From Emiliania huxleyi CCMP1516 (Eukaryota > Haptophyta > Isochrysidales > Noelaerhabdaceae): a DNA stretch of 64,000 nt. The DNA lies in the NCBI RefSeq assembly GCF_000372725.1, contig NW_005199274.1:763281-827280 (forward strand), written 5' to 3'. Position 1 is the first letter of the stretch. Each line of letters starts with the position of its first letter. The notes beneath the pieces were generated by a model that searched no databases, had not been told where the DNA came from, and was given only the letters and a program-made list of their open reading frames with translations. The position numbers were made by a program, and so were the translations under genes. Shown in pieces: positions 37,831-46,663 of this stretch.

Positions 37831-39481
37831 CGGCGCTGGAGGCGCTGCGGGCGGCGCTGGAGGCGGCGCTGCGGGCGGCAGCACGGGAGGCGGCGCTGGA
37901 GGCGGCGCTGCGGGCGGCGCTGGAGGAGGCGCTGGAGGCGGCGCTGCGGGAGCCGGCGCTGGAGGCAGCGGATCGCGCGCCTCGAGGTGAGCTCTTGGCT
38001 GAGCTGGCTACAGAAAACATCGCAGCCATCTTGGGAAAGATGGCTGGGGGACAGCCATTTCAGCCATTTCAGCCATCTACTATGGCTGCGTCATAGAGAT
38101 GGCAGCCATCCTCCAGAGCATGGCTGGTGGTAAATGGCAGCCGTCCCGCGAGGCCGGGGGGCGACAAGCGCGCAGCCATTTGTGCGTGTGGCGGGGGAGG
38201 CGGACGGCTGCCATCGAATTATCACCAGCCATGCTCCGGAGGATGGCTGCACTGACTGTGCCCCAGCCATATTAGATGGCTGAAATAGCTGTCCCCACAG
38301 CCATCTTACCCAAGATGGCTGCGATGTAGCCAGCTAAGCCAAGAGGGCTCACCTCTCGAGGCGGGCGGTATGGCTGCGGTAGTGCGTCTCCAGCCATGTC
38401 TACTAAGGATGGCTGCCATGTGTGTGTTGCAGCCATTACACTGGAGGATGTGGCTGCACTGTGTGTGTGTGTGTGACCCACTGAGAACTCAGTGGTTGTC
38501 ACCACTTTGTATGCTTTTAATATTAACCTTGCGAACTCGTCCCCCCCGGCAGGGCTATGCAACTGTGACCAGTGTGTGCTGTCTACGCCTGAACCAGGTG
38601 TCAAATCTGCCGATGCGTGACCTGTGCGTGGGCTGCTCTGTGAAGAGTCCAGGCGTAGTCCGACGGGTAGGGGGTCTGTGCCCGGGCGGTGTCCGGTGCG
38701 GAGTCTCTCTCTGATCCCGCCTGGGATGTTGGGTGCGAGGTGTGGCGGCTTCGATCCCAAGGGGGGGAGCTGATCCCACTCGGTAACCAACTCTCAGGGG
38801 CAGTAGGTGGGCGAGCTTCAAGCGAGCTCATCTCGATCGTCAAGGCGTCGCTACGCGCGGTCTTCCGCGGGGGGAGCTTCGTCGACGGGTGCGGGACTGC
38901 GGCGCAGACAGTGCTGCGGCGATGCCTCCGGCTGCTGCGGCGAGTGGTGTGCTGCTCGCTGCGATGGCGAAAAACTCGTCTCGTCGCACACCAAGGGCTT
39001 ACGCTCTGTCGAGACGTGAGGCGTATGCACCCAGGAGGGGAGGGCGCATGCGTAACGACGCTGCTAGAGATGCCTTTCGGGGCCCAGAGATAAAACTTCT
39101 GATGCCATGCGTGACCTAGTAGTGTCCCCAGCTATGGGCGTGTCCATGTTGCTTGTTGGAGCCAGGTGTGGTGTGGACGCGAGAATAGCTCCGCCGTTCA
39201 TGGAGGCAACCGATGCGAGTCGACTGGTGTGTGTCGTCGTGGTTTCGTATCAAGAATACTCACTCACTCACTGGCTGGCTGCACTGCAGACAAAAGAAGG
39301 TTCAGCGACACTCAATACCCGGGTATCCTACCCTGGTAAGCGGAAGCAATTCCCCCCACGCGCTGTGGAACCTGCGGGCGCGAGGCACAGCGCAGGCCAC
39401 AACAACCCGGATACCTCCGCCGCAGGCCAGCGGCCCTGCCCCGTCCACCACACGCCACCGCACGCGCACAGGTGCAGCGCC
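37831..39481. other. Repeat-rich region, no supported gene
   Basis: Includes a GGCGGCGCTGGAGGC microsatellite (37840-37975), the CAGCCAT/ATGGCTG hairpin cluster (38022-38470), a short GT run (38460-38475) and undetermined sequence. Frames here are short or low-complexity. Confidence 0.5.
38022..38470. repeat. Cluster of CAGCCAT...ATGGCTG inverted-repeat hairpins
   Basis: At least fifteen CAGCCAT or ATGGCTG words lie in about 450 bp, several paired as stem-loops. Examples are CAGCCATCTTgggaAAGATGGCTG (38030), CAGCCATATTAGATGGCTG (38265) and CAGCCATCTTACCCAAGATG (38300). Confidence 0.8.
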
Positions 39482-41421
39482 AGTCTCATGCAGACGCAGT
39501 ACGGCGGCCGCGGAGGAGGGCACAGCGCCGTCCGCCCGGACGTGTGCGAGCGGACGCCGGGCTGCACGCGGGGATACAAGCACGGTGGCGCCGGTGGCCG
39601 CTGCAGCTTTAGCGCGCCGCCAGGGGAAAGAAGGCCGCCCGCCTCCTCCTCCTCCGAGGGTGGTGCGGCGCCACCGCGGCGCAAAAAGAATGCGCCGACG
39701 GGCAAGCGGAAGGTCGCCAAGCACCTGCTCGCGGCGCAGGCGGCGGCCGTGGCCGAGCGCGAGGGAGCGGCAGCCGTCGCGGTTCCGCGCCCGAAGAAGC
39801 GCCGGTCGGGATCGCGGAAGAAGCGCCTTGCGAGCGGCGCAGCAGGTGCGGACCTTTCCGAGATCTTCCATCGCCCTCGCTGCTCCCGCGTGGCAGACGG
39901 ATGCCAGAGCCTCGCTACACGCCGCTCAGACCCTCTGTTCCTGCCGCCGCGGCCGCGCCCTCGGCGCCCACCCAACTGTGGTACCTGTCGTCTGCGGAGT
40001 GTGGTCTGCGGAGGCGGGGGCGGGGTGCCGTCCTCACACTTGCCGTTAGCTGCCCCCTGGCCGCTGCCTCCTCCTCCCTGCCGCCTCACTCCCCGCTCCT
40101 CCCCCACTCCTCCACATCGCTCCCGCCGCTTCCCGCCGCGCGGGCGGCACCAGCAGCACTGTGGGCGAGGTGGCAGTCCCGCTGGCCCGCGGGTGGTCAG
40201 CAGCCGCGCTTCTCCCGTGCAGGCGGCGACGGCGCGCAGCCCTCGCAAGGATCGGCGCGGCTCGACTTCGTCGCGGCGATCTCCGACGAAGCCAGAGGCC
40301 TGCCGGCCGCGAGATGGCCAAAGATGGCCCGAGATGACCCGAGAGTAGGCGATCTCCGACGAGCCAGACGCCGCGACCGACGGCGGCGAGGAGGGCGTGC
40401 CGCGGCGGGAGCTGCTGGCGTTCCGAGTGCTCGAGGCGCAGGCAGAGCGGGCCAAGGGCGCAGGCGGCCCTCCCTAGACGCCGAGCCGCGGAGCGCCTTG
40501 TCTCTCCCGCCAAGCACTGAGCCTTGTCTCTCCCGCCAAGCACCCGCCCGGCTGCACTTGGAGATTGGCCTACCCGAGATCACACGAGGTCACACGAGGT
40601 CACCCGAGATCACCCGAGATCACCCGAGATCACCCGAGATCACCCGAGACCCACACGCGGGACACGTCTCGGACAGAGACATGTCCGAGACATGTCCGAG
40701 ACATGTCCGAGACATGTCCACAGCCTGTGTAGCAGCCTGCGCACCCACCCGACGCCCAGAAGGCAGCGCGCGAGCCCGCGGACCCCGCCGCCAGCGCCTC
40801 GCATCTCCCTGCTCAAGGACATGTCTGCGACATGCCTGCGACATGTCTGCGACATGTCTGCGACATGTCTCGCTCGCATGTCTCCAGGCGGCGCGCAGCT
40901 CACTTCCCTGCTGCCGGCGTCGCTGCTCGCCGCGTCGTCCGACAGTTGTCTCGCCGCGGAGAGGCTGCGTTCCCTGCTCGTCGAAGGCGCGCCTCTCCCA
41001 TATCTCCCCCTATCTCCCCCTATCTCCCCCCTATCTCCCCCATATCTCGTCGAAAGCGTGCCTCCCCCCAGCGCGCCGCCCGCCTCTCCCCGCCCTCCTC
41101 TCCTCTCCCGCGCGACCAGTGCTGCCGAGGCCGCCCCCCTCCCGCTGCTGCCCTCGCACCCCTGCGCCTCGCGCCGCGCCGCAGGCTTGCTTCGAGACGC
41201 AGCCGGCGAACTCGTCCGGATCCGGTTCACACCGCTGGAGGCGGGCCCGCCCGCCTCTGCCGCTCCGACGGTGTGAACGGCGTCTCTTCACACCTCCCGC
41301 TGTGAACAGGCGTCCGCCCGCCTCTGCCGCTCCGACTCCACCGCCGCGGAGGAGGGCAGCGGACTGGCCGGAGCAGAGGCGGGCGATGGCGACGGGGACG
41401 GTCTCAGTGACCTCGAGGTGG

Positions 41422-41477
<56 letters not shown>

Positions 41478-42259
41478 NNNNNNNNNNNNNNNNNNNNNNN
41501 NNNNNNNNNNNNNNNNNNNNNNNNNNNNNNNNNNNNNNNNNNNNNNNNNNNNNNNNNNNNNNNNNNNNNNNNNNNNNNNNNNNNNNNNNNNNNNNNNNNN
41601 NNNNNNNNNNNNNNNNNNNNNNNNNNNNNNNNNNNNNNNNNNNNNNNNNNNNNNNNNNNNNNNNNNNNNNNNNNNNNNNNNNNNNNNNNNNNNNNNNNNN
41701 NNNNNNNNNNNNNNNNNNNNNNNNNNNNNNNNNNNNNNNNNNNNNNNNNNNNNNNNNNNNNNNNNNNNNNNNNNNNNNNNNNNNNNNNNNNNNNNNNNNN
41801 NNNNNNNNNNNNNNNNNNNNNNNNNNNNNNNNNNNNNNNNNNNNNNNNNNNNNNNNNNNNNNNNNNNNNNNNNNNNNNNNNNNNNNNNNNNNNNNNNNNN
41901 NNNNNNNNNNNNNNNNNNNNNNNNNNNNNNNNNNNNNNNNNNNNNNNNNNNNNNNNNNNNNNNNNNNNNNNNNNNNNNNNNNNNNNNNNNNNNNNNNNNN
42001 NNNNNNNNNNNNNNNNNNNNNNNNNNNNNNNNNNNNNNNNNNNNNNNNNNNNNNNNNNNNNNNNNNNNNNNNNNNNNNNNNNNNNNNNNGCGACGAGGAG
42101 GAGGAGGCGGCGCGGCAGGCGGCCGCCGCAGCCGCAGCCGCGGCCGAGGCGGCGGCCGCTTCCCGGCCGTCGCCGCCGCCGCTGAGCGAGGAGCGCAGCT
42201 TCAGCGAAGACATGCAGAGCGGTCTCTTCGACATACAGATGCTCGCCTCGTTGTACTGA
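39482..42259 (+). CDS. Basic/Ala-Pro-rich multi-exon gene crossing the gap, unrecognised
   Basis: Several coding-like exons can be seen. A basic region has a Lys/Arg-rich AT-hook-like composition (PPRRKKNAPTGKRKVAKHLL, RPKKRRSGSRKKRLASGA; 39660-39850). Then come AAISDEPDAATDGGEEGVPR and ELLAFRVLEAQAERAKG (40350-40475), LRSLLVEGAP (about 40975), and after the gap DEEEEAARQAAAAAAAA to FSEDMQSGLFDIQMLASLY with a stop at 42257-42259. Whether all belong to one gene is inference. Introns carry ATCTCCCC, CCGAGATCACC and GACATGTCT arrays. The Cys pair CERTPGC...C near 39545 could be a zinc site. Confidence 0.35.
40275..40367 (+). repeat. Introner-like CCGAGATGACC insert
   Basis: GGCGATCTCCGACGAAGCCA is at 40275-40295 and again at 40348-40367 with one A missing. 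Between is CCGAGATGACCCGAGAGTAG. A GC donor (GCG|GCGATC) and the TAG acceptor restore AISDEPDAATDGG. Confidence 0.7.
40575..40875 (+). repeat. CCGAGATCACC and GACATGTCT arrays
   Basis: CCGAGATCAC repeats (40575-40650) are followed by CCGAGACATGTC repeats (40660-40720) and, after about 95 bp, TGCGACATGTC repeats (40817-40885). They occupy probable introns. The first belongs to the same family as the SNF2 inserts. Confidence 0.8.
40977..41064 (+). repeat. Introner-like TATCTCCCCC insert
   Basis: CTCGTCGAAGGCGCGCCTC (40977-40995) and CTCGTCGAAAGCGTGCCTC (41046-41064) flank five ATCTCCCC units. GAAG|GCGCGC (donor GC) and GAAAG|CGTGCC (acceptor AG) are possible junctions. Confidence 0.75.
41247..41336 (+). 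repeat. Introner-like palindromic element with 23-bp target duplication
   Basis: A perfect 23-bp repeat beginning CCGCCCGCCTCTGCCGCTCC is at 41247-41269 and 41314-41336. The 44-bp insert carries GTGTGAAC, an inner inverted pair GTGAA/TTCAC, and ends TGTGAACAGGCGT. The same element is in the FtsH gene at 52766-52940. Confidence 0.85.
41424..41477 (+). repeat. (CA)n microsatellite at the gap edge
   Basis: About 27 CA units running directly into the N run; probably the cause of the assembly gap. Confidence 0.95.
41478..42089. other. Assembly gap (N)
   Basis: 612 N; no sequence. Reading frames that run through it are meaningless. Confidence 1.
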
Positions 42260-42751
42260 GGGCCGGCGGAAGCGCCAGGCACCACACGACCCCGGCCGCC
42301 GGAGGACCGGACCGTCAGAAGCTCCCCCCGAACACGTGTGGCAGCGCGCGCAGGGGCGCGTTTTGACACACACGTAATACATAAACAAAACGTGATGCTG
42401 ATGGAAGTGACGACGAGAGCGAGGGCGGGGTGGGTCGGGACGGGGTGGGGCTTTGGGGAGGGGTCCGGGGTGGGGTGGGGTGGGGCGGGTGTCGGAGGAG
42501 GGGATTTCGGACGCCGGCTCTTGTGGCGAGGACGACGGCTTCTAAGGAAGCCGTCGTCTGCGCCTTGTCTGTCGTGTGAATCGTGCGTGTGCGAGAGCCT
42601 TTTGTTGTGAAGTTCTTTCTATAGCTGAGAGGGTATTTTAAGAATTCTGTAACTCGCAGACGCTAACGTCAAAATCTCGAACATCCGTACGCGATCCCTT
42701 AGTGTCGAAGAGCGTGGATCGATCGAGCGCCGAGGATGGCCGGGCCCCAGG
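42260..42751. other. Intergenic region
   Basis: Contains a GGGGTGGGGT tract (42430-42490) and an R1-like tail GTGCGAGAGCCTTTTGTTGT followed by GAAGTTCTT (42587-42618). No gene seen. Confidence 0.5.
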
Positions 42752-44272
42752 ATGTGGCTAGGAATTGCCGCGCTGGTTGCTCTCCATGCAAGCCCCTCTC
42801 TAGCGCAAGATCTGCGAGATGGCCAGGTGCTTCTCCCCTCGGGCGGGAAGTGCTCCACCCTAGCTATGATGGGCACGGGATTGCGGCGAGACTTCCTCTT
42901 CACCATGCCGTGCGCGACCCGTGCCGAGGGCGGAAGCCACTCTTGCTGCTCCTACCGCGGCAACGGCTGCTCCTCGTGCTGCTACAGAGGCTACATGAAT
43001 GCGGACTGCTGCCCCTGCTTCACTGACACGGACAGCGACGGCATCATGGACCTCGCCGACCCCGACTCGGACGCCGACTGGGACGGTATCCCGGATGCCG
43101 AGGAGAGCACGGGCGACTCGGACAGCGACGGTATCCTGGATGCCAAGGAGAGCACCGGAGCCTGCTGTTCTTGTAAGCCCAAGCAGAAGTCGCGAGCGCG
43201 ACGCCTCGCAAGCAAGGACGAATTCGGTCTGGAAGAAGTCGACCTGAGCAAACTTGACACCGCTCCGAATACGGGTGAAGTACGACGCCAGCTGGGGCAT
43301 TACGACAGACGAATTGCCAGCGGCGAGTGCGAAATACGTGGCTACACCCACGCATCATGTGCAGACCCATCAACGGGACGACTGGCGCGCCCGTGTAACG
43401 ATCCCACTGACTTCCGGTTCAGGCTAAGATTCCCCCTCATCTGGTGCTATACCGATGCTGAGCAAGGGTGGTATCAGAAGGCCGACTCCGAGGAGGGGCA
43501 CACCCCATATTGTACAGACTGCCGCAATGGCCAGATCATCGGCCCCACCGGCGAGAAATGCTCCACCCTAGCTATGATGGGCACGGGATCGCGGCGAGAC
43601 TTCCTCTTCGCCATGCCGTGCGCGACCCGTGCCGAGGGCGGAAGCCACTCTTGCTGCTCCTACCGCGGCAACGGCTGCTCCTCGTGCTGCTACAGAGGCT
43701 ACATGAATGCGGACTGCTGCCCCTGCAGCAAGTTCACTGACACGGACAGCGACGGCATCATGGACCTCGCCGACCCCGACTCGGACGCCGACGGTATCCC
43801 GGATGCCGAGGAGGGCACGGGCGACTCTGACAGCGACGGCGTCCCAGACGCCCTCGACGGCCCCGCTGACTTGAATAGCGACGGTGTGCCCGACGCAGAG
43901 GAGGGAACGGGCGACTCGGACAGCGACGGGGTGCCAGACGCAGAGGACGAGAACGACTGCTGCCCTTGCGACTCGGACAGCGATGGCATGCCGGATGCCG
44001 AGGAAGGCACGGGCGACTCGGACAGCGACGGCATCCCCGACGCCCTCGACCCGGATGGCGATGGCGACGGCGTGCCCGATGCCGACGAGGGCGCGGACGA
44101 CCCCGACAGCGATGGTATCCCCAACTACCTCGATCCTGACGCAGACGGCGACGGCATCGACGACGCCGAGGTCTCCTCCGAAACCGGAGATGAGCAGGAG
44201 CACCCCATCTGCCGCAGAGCGAACACTAACTATATGGACGGACGCACATGTAAGGATCCAAAAGAATTTTAA
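42752..44272 (+). CDS. Secreted calcium-binding protein with thrombospondin type-3 repeats
   Basis: A single 506-residue frame. The N-terminus is a clear signal peptide (MWLGIAALVALHASPSLAQ). Two nearly identical Cys-rich modules (KCSTLAMMGTG, then CCSYRGNGCSSCCYRGYMNADCC in two parts) occur at 42850-43020 and 43557-43730. Each is followed by acidic D-x-D-x-D-G repeats such as DTDSDGIMDLADPDSDADG and DSDSDGVPDAEEGTG. These are TSP3-type repeats, which bind calcium in extracellular proteins. A basic linker KPKQKSRARRLAS separates the halves. The duplication is recent, since third positions are conserved too. Function could be cell-surface adhesion or calcium handling. The gene ends 5 bp before a dispersed repeat. 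Confidence 0.85.
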   Translation: MWLGIAALVALHASPSLAQDLRDGQVLLPSGGKCSTLAMMGTGLRRDFLFTMPCATRAEGGSHSCCSYRGNGCSSCCYRGYMNADCCPCFTDTDSDGIMDLADPDSDADWDGIPDAEESTGDSDSDGILDAKESTGACCSCKPKQKSRARRLASKDEFGLEEVDLSKLDTAPNTGEVRRQLGHYDRRIASGECEIRGYTHASCADPSTGRLARPCNDPTDFRFRLRFPLIWCYTDAEQGWYQKADSEEGHTPYCTDCRNGQIIGPTGEKCSTLAMMGTGSRRDFLFAMPCATRAEGGSHSCCSYRGNGCSSCCYRGYMNADCCPCSKFTDTDSDGIMDLADPDSDADGIPDAEEGTGDSDSDGVPDALDGPADLNSDGVPDAEEGTGDSDSDGVPDAEDENDCCPCDSDSDGMPDAEEGTGDSDSDGIPDALDPDGDGDGVPDADEGADDPDSDGIPNYLDPDADGDGIDDAEVSSETGDEQEHPICRRANTNYMDGRTCKDPKEF

Positions 44273-44276
44273 ACTG

Positions 44277-44350
44277 CTCGCACAACACTGGGCACGGGAC
44301 TGGCGCGCACTGGCACTAATACGTGTAGAGTCCAAATTCTTTTTCTCGAC
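44277..44350 (-). repeat. Dispersed repeat R1 (inverted copy)
   Basis: CACAACACTGGGCACGGGAC then TGGCGCGCACTGGCACTAA is the reverse complement of R1 at 62107 and 31455. Confidence 0.8.
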
Positions 44351-44389
44351 GACGCTGGGTGCGCCGCGCCGTGTTTGCAGCGCCTTGCA

Positions 44390-45755
44390 ATGTCCTACCA
44401 AAGCAGAGAGAGGTCCGAGGCGGTCAAGTCTCTGACCCAGGACGACCTGGAGGAGATCCGTGAGGCCTTCAAGCTCTTCGACACCGACGACTCCGGAAAG
44501 GTGTGCCGCCCCACGTGTGTGTGGGGACGCGATGAGGCTCGCGGGTCGCGGGCCGAGAGGCGCGGCGGAGGAAGGCGGAGGCCGGTGCGGCACCGGCTGG
44601 CCGGCGGCGGATGCAGCGCTGAAGGGCCGTCGCGCCGTGCGCCTCCTACATCTGATCCCACCTCACCCTGGCGTGACAGATCGATGCGGACGAGCTGAAG
44701 GTTGCGATGCGTGCGATGGGGTTCGAGCCCAAGCGCGACGAGGTGCGCAAAATGATCCAGGAGTCGGATAAGGCGCGCGAGCCTCCGCGCCCATCGGCCG
44801 CCGTCGCAAAAAAGGCTCCACCCGGCTCACCGCCTCGCCTCACAGGACGGGACCGGACAGATCCCGTTCGAGACCTTCCACTCGGTGATGGCCGTCAAGA
44901 TGTCGCAGCGAGACTGCCGCGAGGAGGCGCGCGGAGCTATGGGGAGATATGGGTATATATGGATGTATCCCAGATGTGGCAGCGAGACTGCCGCGAGGAG
45001 GCGCCCGGAGCTATGGGGAGATATGGGGAGATATCCCAGATGTCGTAGCGCGGCTGCCGCGAAGAGGCGCGCGCGCGGAGAGGGGGCGGTATGTGCGGTG
45101 TGGCCATGGAGCCCCTCTCACGGGAGATGTGGGGAGATATGGGGAGATATCCCAGGTGTGGCCATGGAGCCCCTCTCACGGGAGCCCCGCCCTCGCCCGT
45201 GGCCGAGCCGTTCGTCAAGAGCAGTGGAGTCGTACTCTTGGTACGCAAGCAGCCGCGCCACCCTGCCTTGCTGGCACTAGTTTCTCTCTTCCCTGTCGCA
45301 GGCCATCAAGGCGTTCCGACTATTCGACGACGACGAGACGGGGCGCATCTCGCTCAAGAACTTGCGGCGCGTCGCCAAGGAGCTGGTACCCGAAGCCACC
45401 CTCCCCTACCCCCACGGTACCCGAACCCACCCTCCCCTCCCCCACAGTGCCCGAACCCACCCTCGTGCAGGGCGAGAACATGACGGACGGCGAGCTGCAG
45501 CAGGTGCCCCGCGCAACTCTCTAGCTCGAAGATACCCGCGGGGCCTCCCGCCCATTTTATTTTGGGGGGACGTGGGGATGTGGGGCAGCCGCCTTCTTCT
45601 CTGCACTGGCGCGCGGAGACGTCTACCTGTACCCCACCCTCTCGTAGGTCATCGACCACTGCGGCGGCCCCGAGATCTCGATGGAGGACTTTTGCAACGT
45701 GCTGCTCAAGGCGCAGGCAAAGCAGCAGGCGGAGAGCCGCAAGGCCTCGAAATGA
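44390..45755 (+). CDS. Centrin/caltractin (EF-hand protein), five to six exons
   Basis: Exons give [20 protein letters not shown] (EF1; Met at 44390), [20 protein letters not shown], then after an intron [20 protein letters not shown] (EF2), [20 protein letters not shown] with LRRVAKEL (EF3), [11 protein letters not shown], and [20 protein letters not shown] (EF4). The AFxLFD...GFEP...[13 protein letters not shown] pattern is that of centrin, the calcium sensor of basal bodies and flagella. EF4 has lost its acidic loop, so it probably does not bind calcium. The segment [12 protein letters not shown] occurs three times in the DNA because of introner-like duplication (44899-45070). A GT-AG intron at 45386-45470 carries a CCGAACCCACCCTCCCC repeat shared with the TIR gene. 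Stop at 45753-45755. Confidence 0.85.
44899..45070 (+). repeat. Three copies of a centrin exon segment with GGGGAGATAT spacers
   Basis: The segment GATGTCGCAGCGAGACTGCC GCGAGGAGGCGC begins at 44899, 44973 and 45039 (the last diverged). Spacers contain GGAGCTATGGGGAGATATGG, the reverse complement of the ATCTCCCC family. GAG|GCGC junctions allow GC-AG removal. Confidence 0.75.
45097..45184 (+). repeat. Second GGGGAGATAT insert in centrin with 30-bp duplication
   Basis: GGTGTGGCCATGGAGCCCCT and its next 10 bases occur at 45097-45126 and 45155-45184, identical, flanking ATGTGGGGAGATATGGGGAG. It lies within a longer intron, so this insert hit non-coding sequence. Confidence 0.8.
45386..45470 (+). 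repeat. Intron of family D in centrin
   Basis: GT-AG intron made of two units of TACCCGAACCCACCCTCCCC. The same unit, inverted, fills the intron at 59353-59428 in the TIR gene. Confidence 0.75.
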
Positions 45756-46663
45756 TACCCCCCGCTCGGCGGAGGAGGGGGACGGAGTCTTGTGAGTTCG
45801 AGTGGTGTCTGTTCGTACGAGAGCGGTACGTCGCGTTGTCCGTGGGCATCGCGCGCGCGGCGAGTGTGGTGGGGGGGGAGCGCCGCGCGCAGCACGCTCG
45901 GGGGGGGGGGGTCACCCGTCGAGCGTCGGTCGCATGTGTCTCGAGGTACGAGGAGTTTTTCTGGTGGGGTCGATTGGCGGGGCATCGATTATGATTTATG
46001 TTTACTTCCCGCTGTTTTCTCTCTCGCCCCGCACCGGGCCACCGGCCACCGCAAATTTTGATCAGCAAATTTCGAGGGCGGCCGCAAATTTTGAGGTAGA
46101 TTTTGAGATTGTCAAATCACGTCCGTCTTGCCCGCAGGATAGAGCATAGGCGGCGAACACTAACGGCATGGGTCGCTTGAGCGAGCCACGGGAGGTAGGC
46201 GAGGAAAGCTAGCGACCGCATGAGTCCATAAGATCGCGCTGTCGGGAGGATATTACGAAACCAAAACACGATACGGAATACGAATCTCCAAAACCCAAAA
46301 GGAATGAAATCCCTTATGGATATAATCGCCTAATAATCTCTGGGCGGAGATGGCGGTATTATAATATAGCGGACTATAATGCCCGGGAACAGCCCCTCCT
46401 GGCCCGAGTGCGGGCGCGAGGGACAAAGAATAAAGACGGGCAATCAGATGTAGCCGAAGGCGCCGAGGCAAGCGGTGTAAGCTGCGGCGGCTTTGTTCGG
46501 GTCGGTCTCGGAGGCGGCAGCTGCAGCAGCAGCGGCATAGGCTTTGAGCTCGCCGGGGTCGGTGGAGGGCGTAATGGAGGGGCCACCTGTTTTCGAGGGA
46601 GGCGTGACGAATTTGAGGGTCTCATATGCGAACAAAACAAATATGCGCCCAGGTTTTCTCGCG
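45756..46663. other. Intergenic region
   Basis: Contains the inverted R3 repeat and AT-richer sequence near 46000-46400. The centrin and RCC1 genes are co-directional here. Confidence 0.5.
46255..46345 (-). repeat. Dispersed repeat R3 (inverted copy)
   Basis: Reverse complement of 4905-4990: GAATCTCCAAAACCCAAAAG and ATGAAATCCCTTATGGATAT are the shared parts. Confidence 0.75.

Noticed and set aside
39901-42366. 821-codon frame spanning the gap and minus-strand frames encoding CVCVCVC
   Set aside because: They run through the N tract and the CA repeat, so they are artefacts.
43568-44593. 341-codon minus-strand frame opposite the TSP3 gene
   Set aside because: It is antisense to the DSDSDG repeats; the plus strand has a signal peptide and conserved cysteines.
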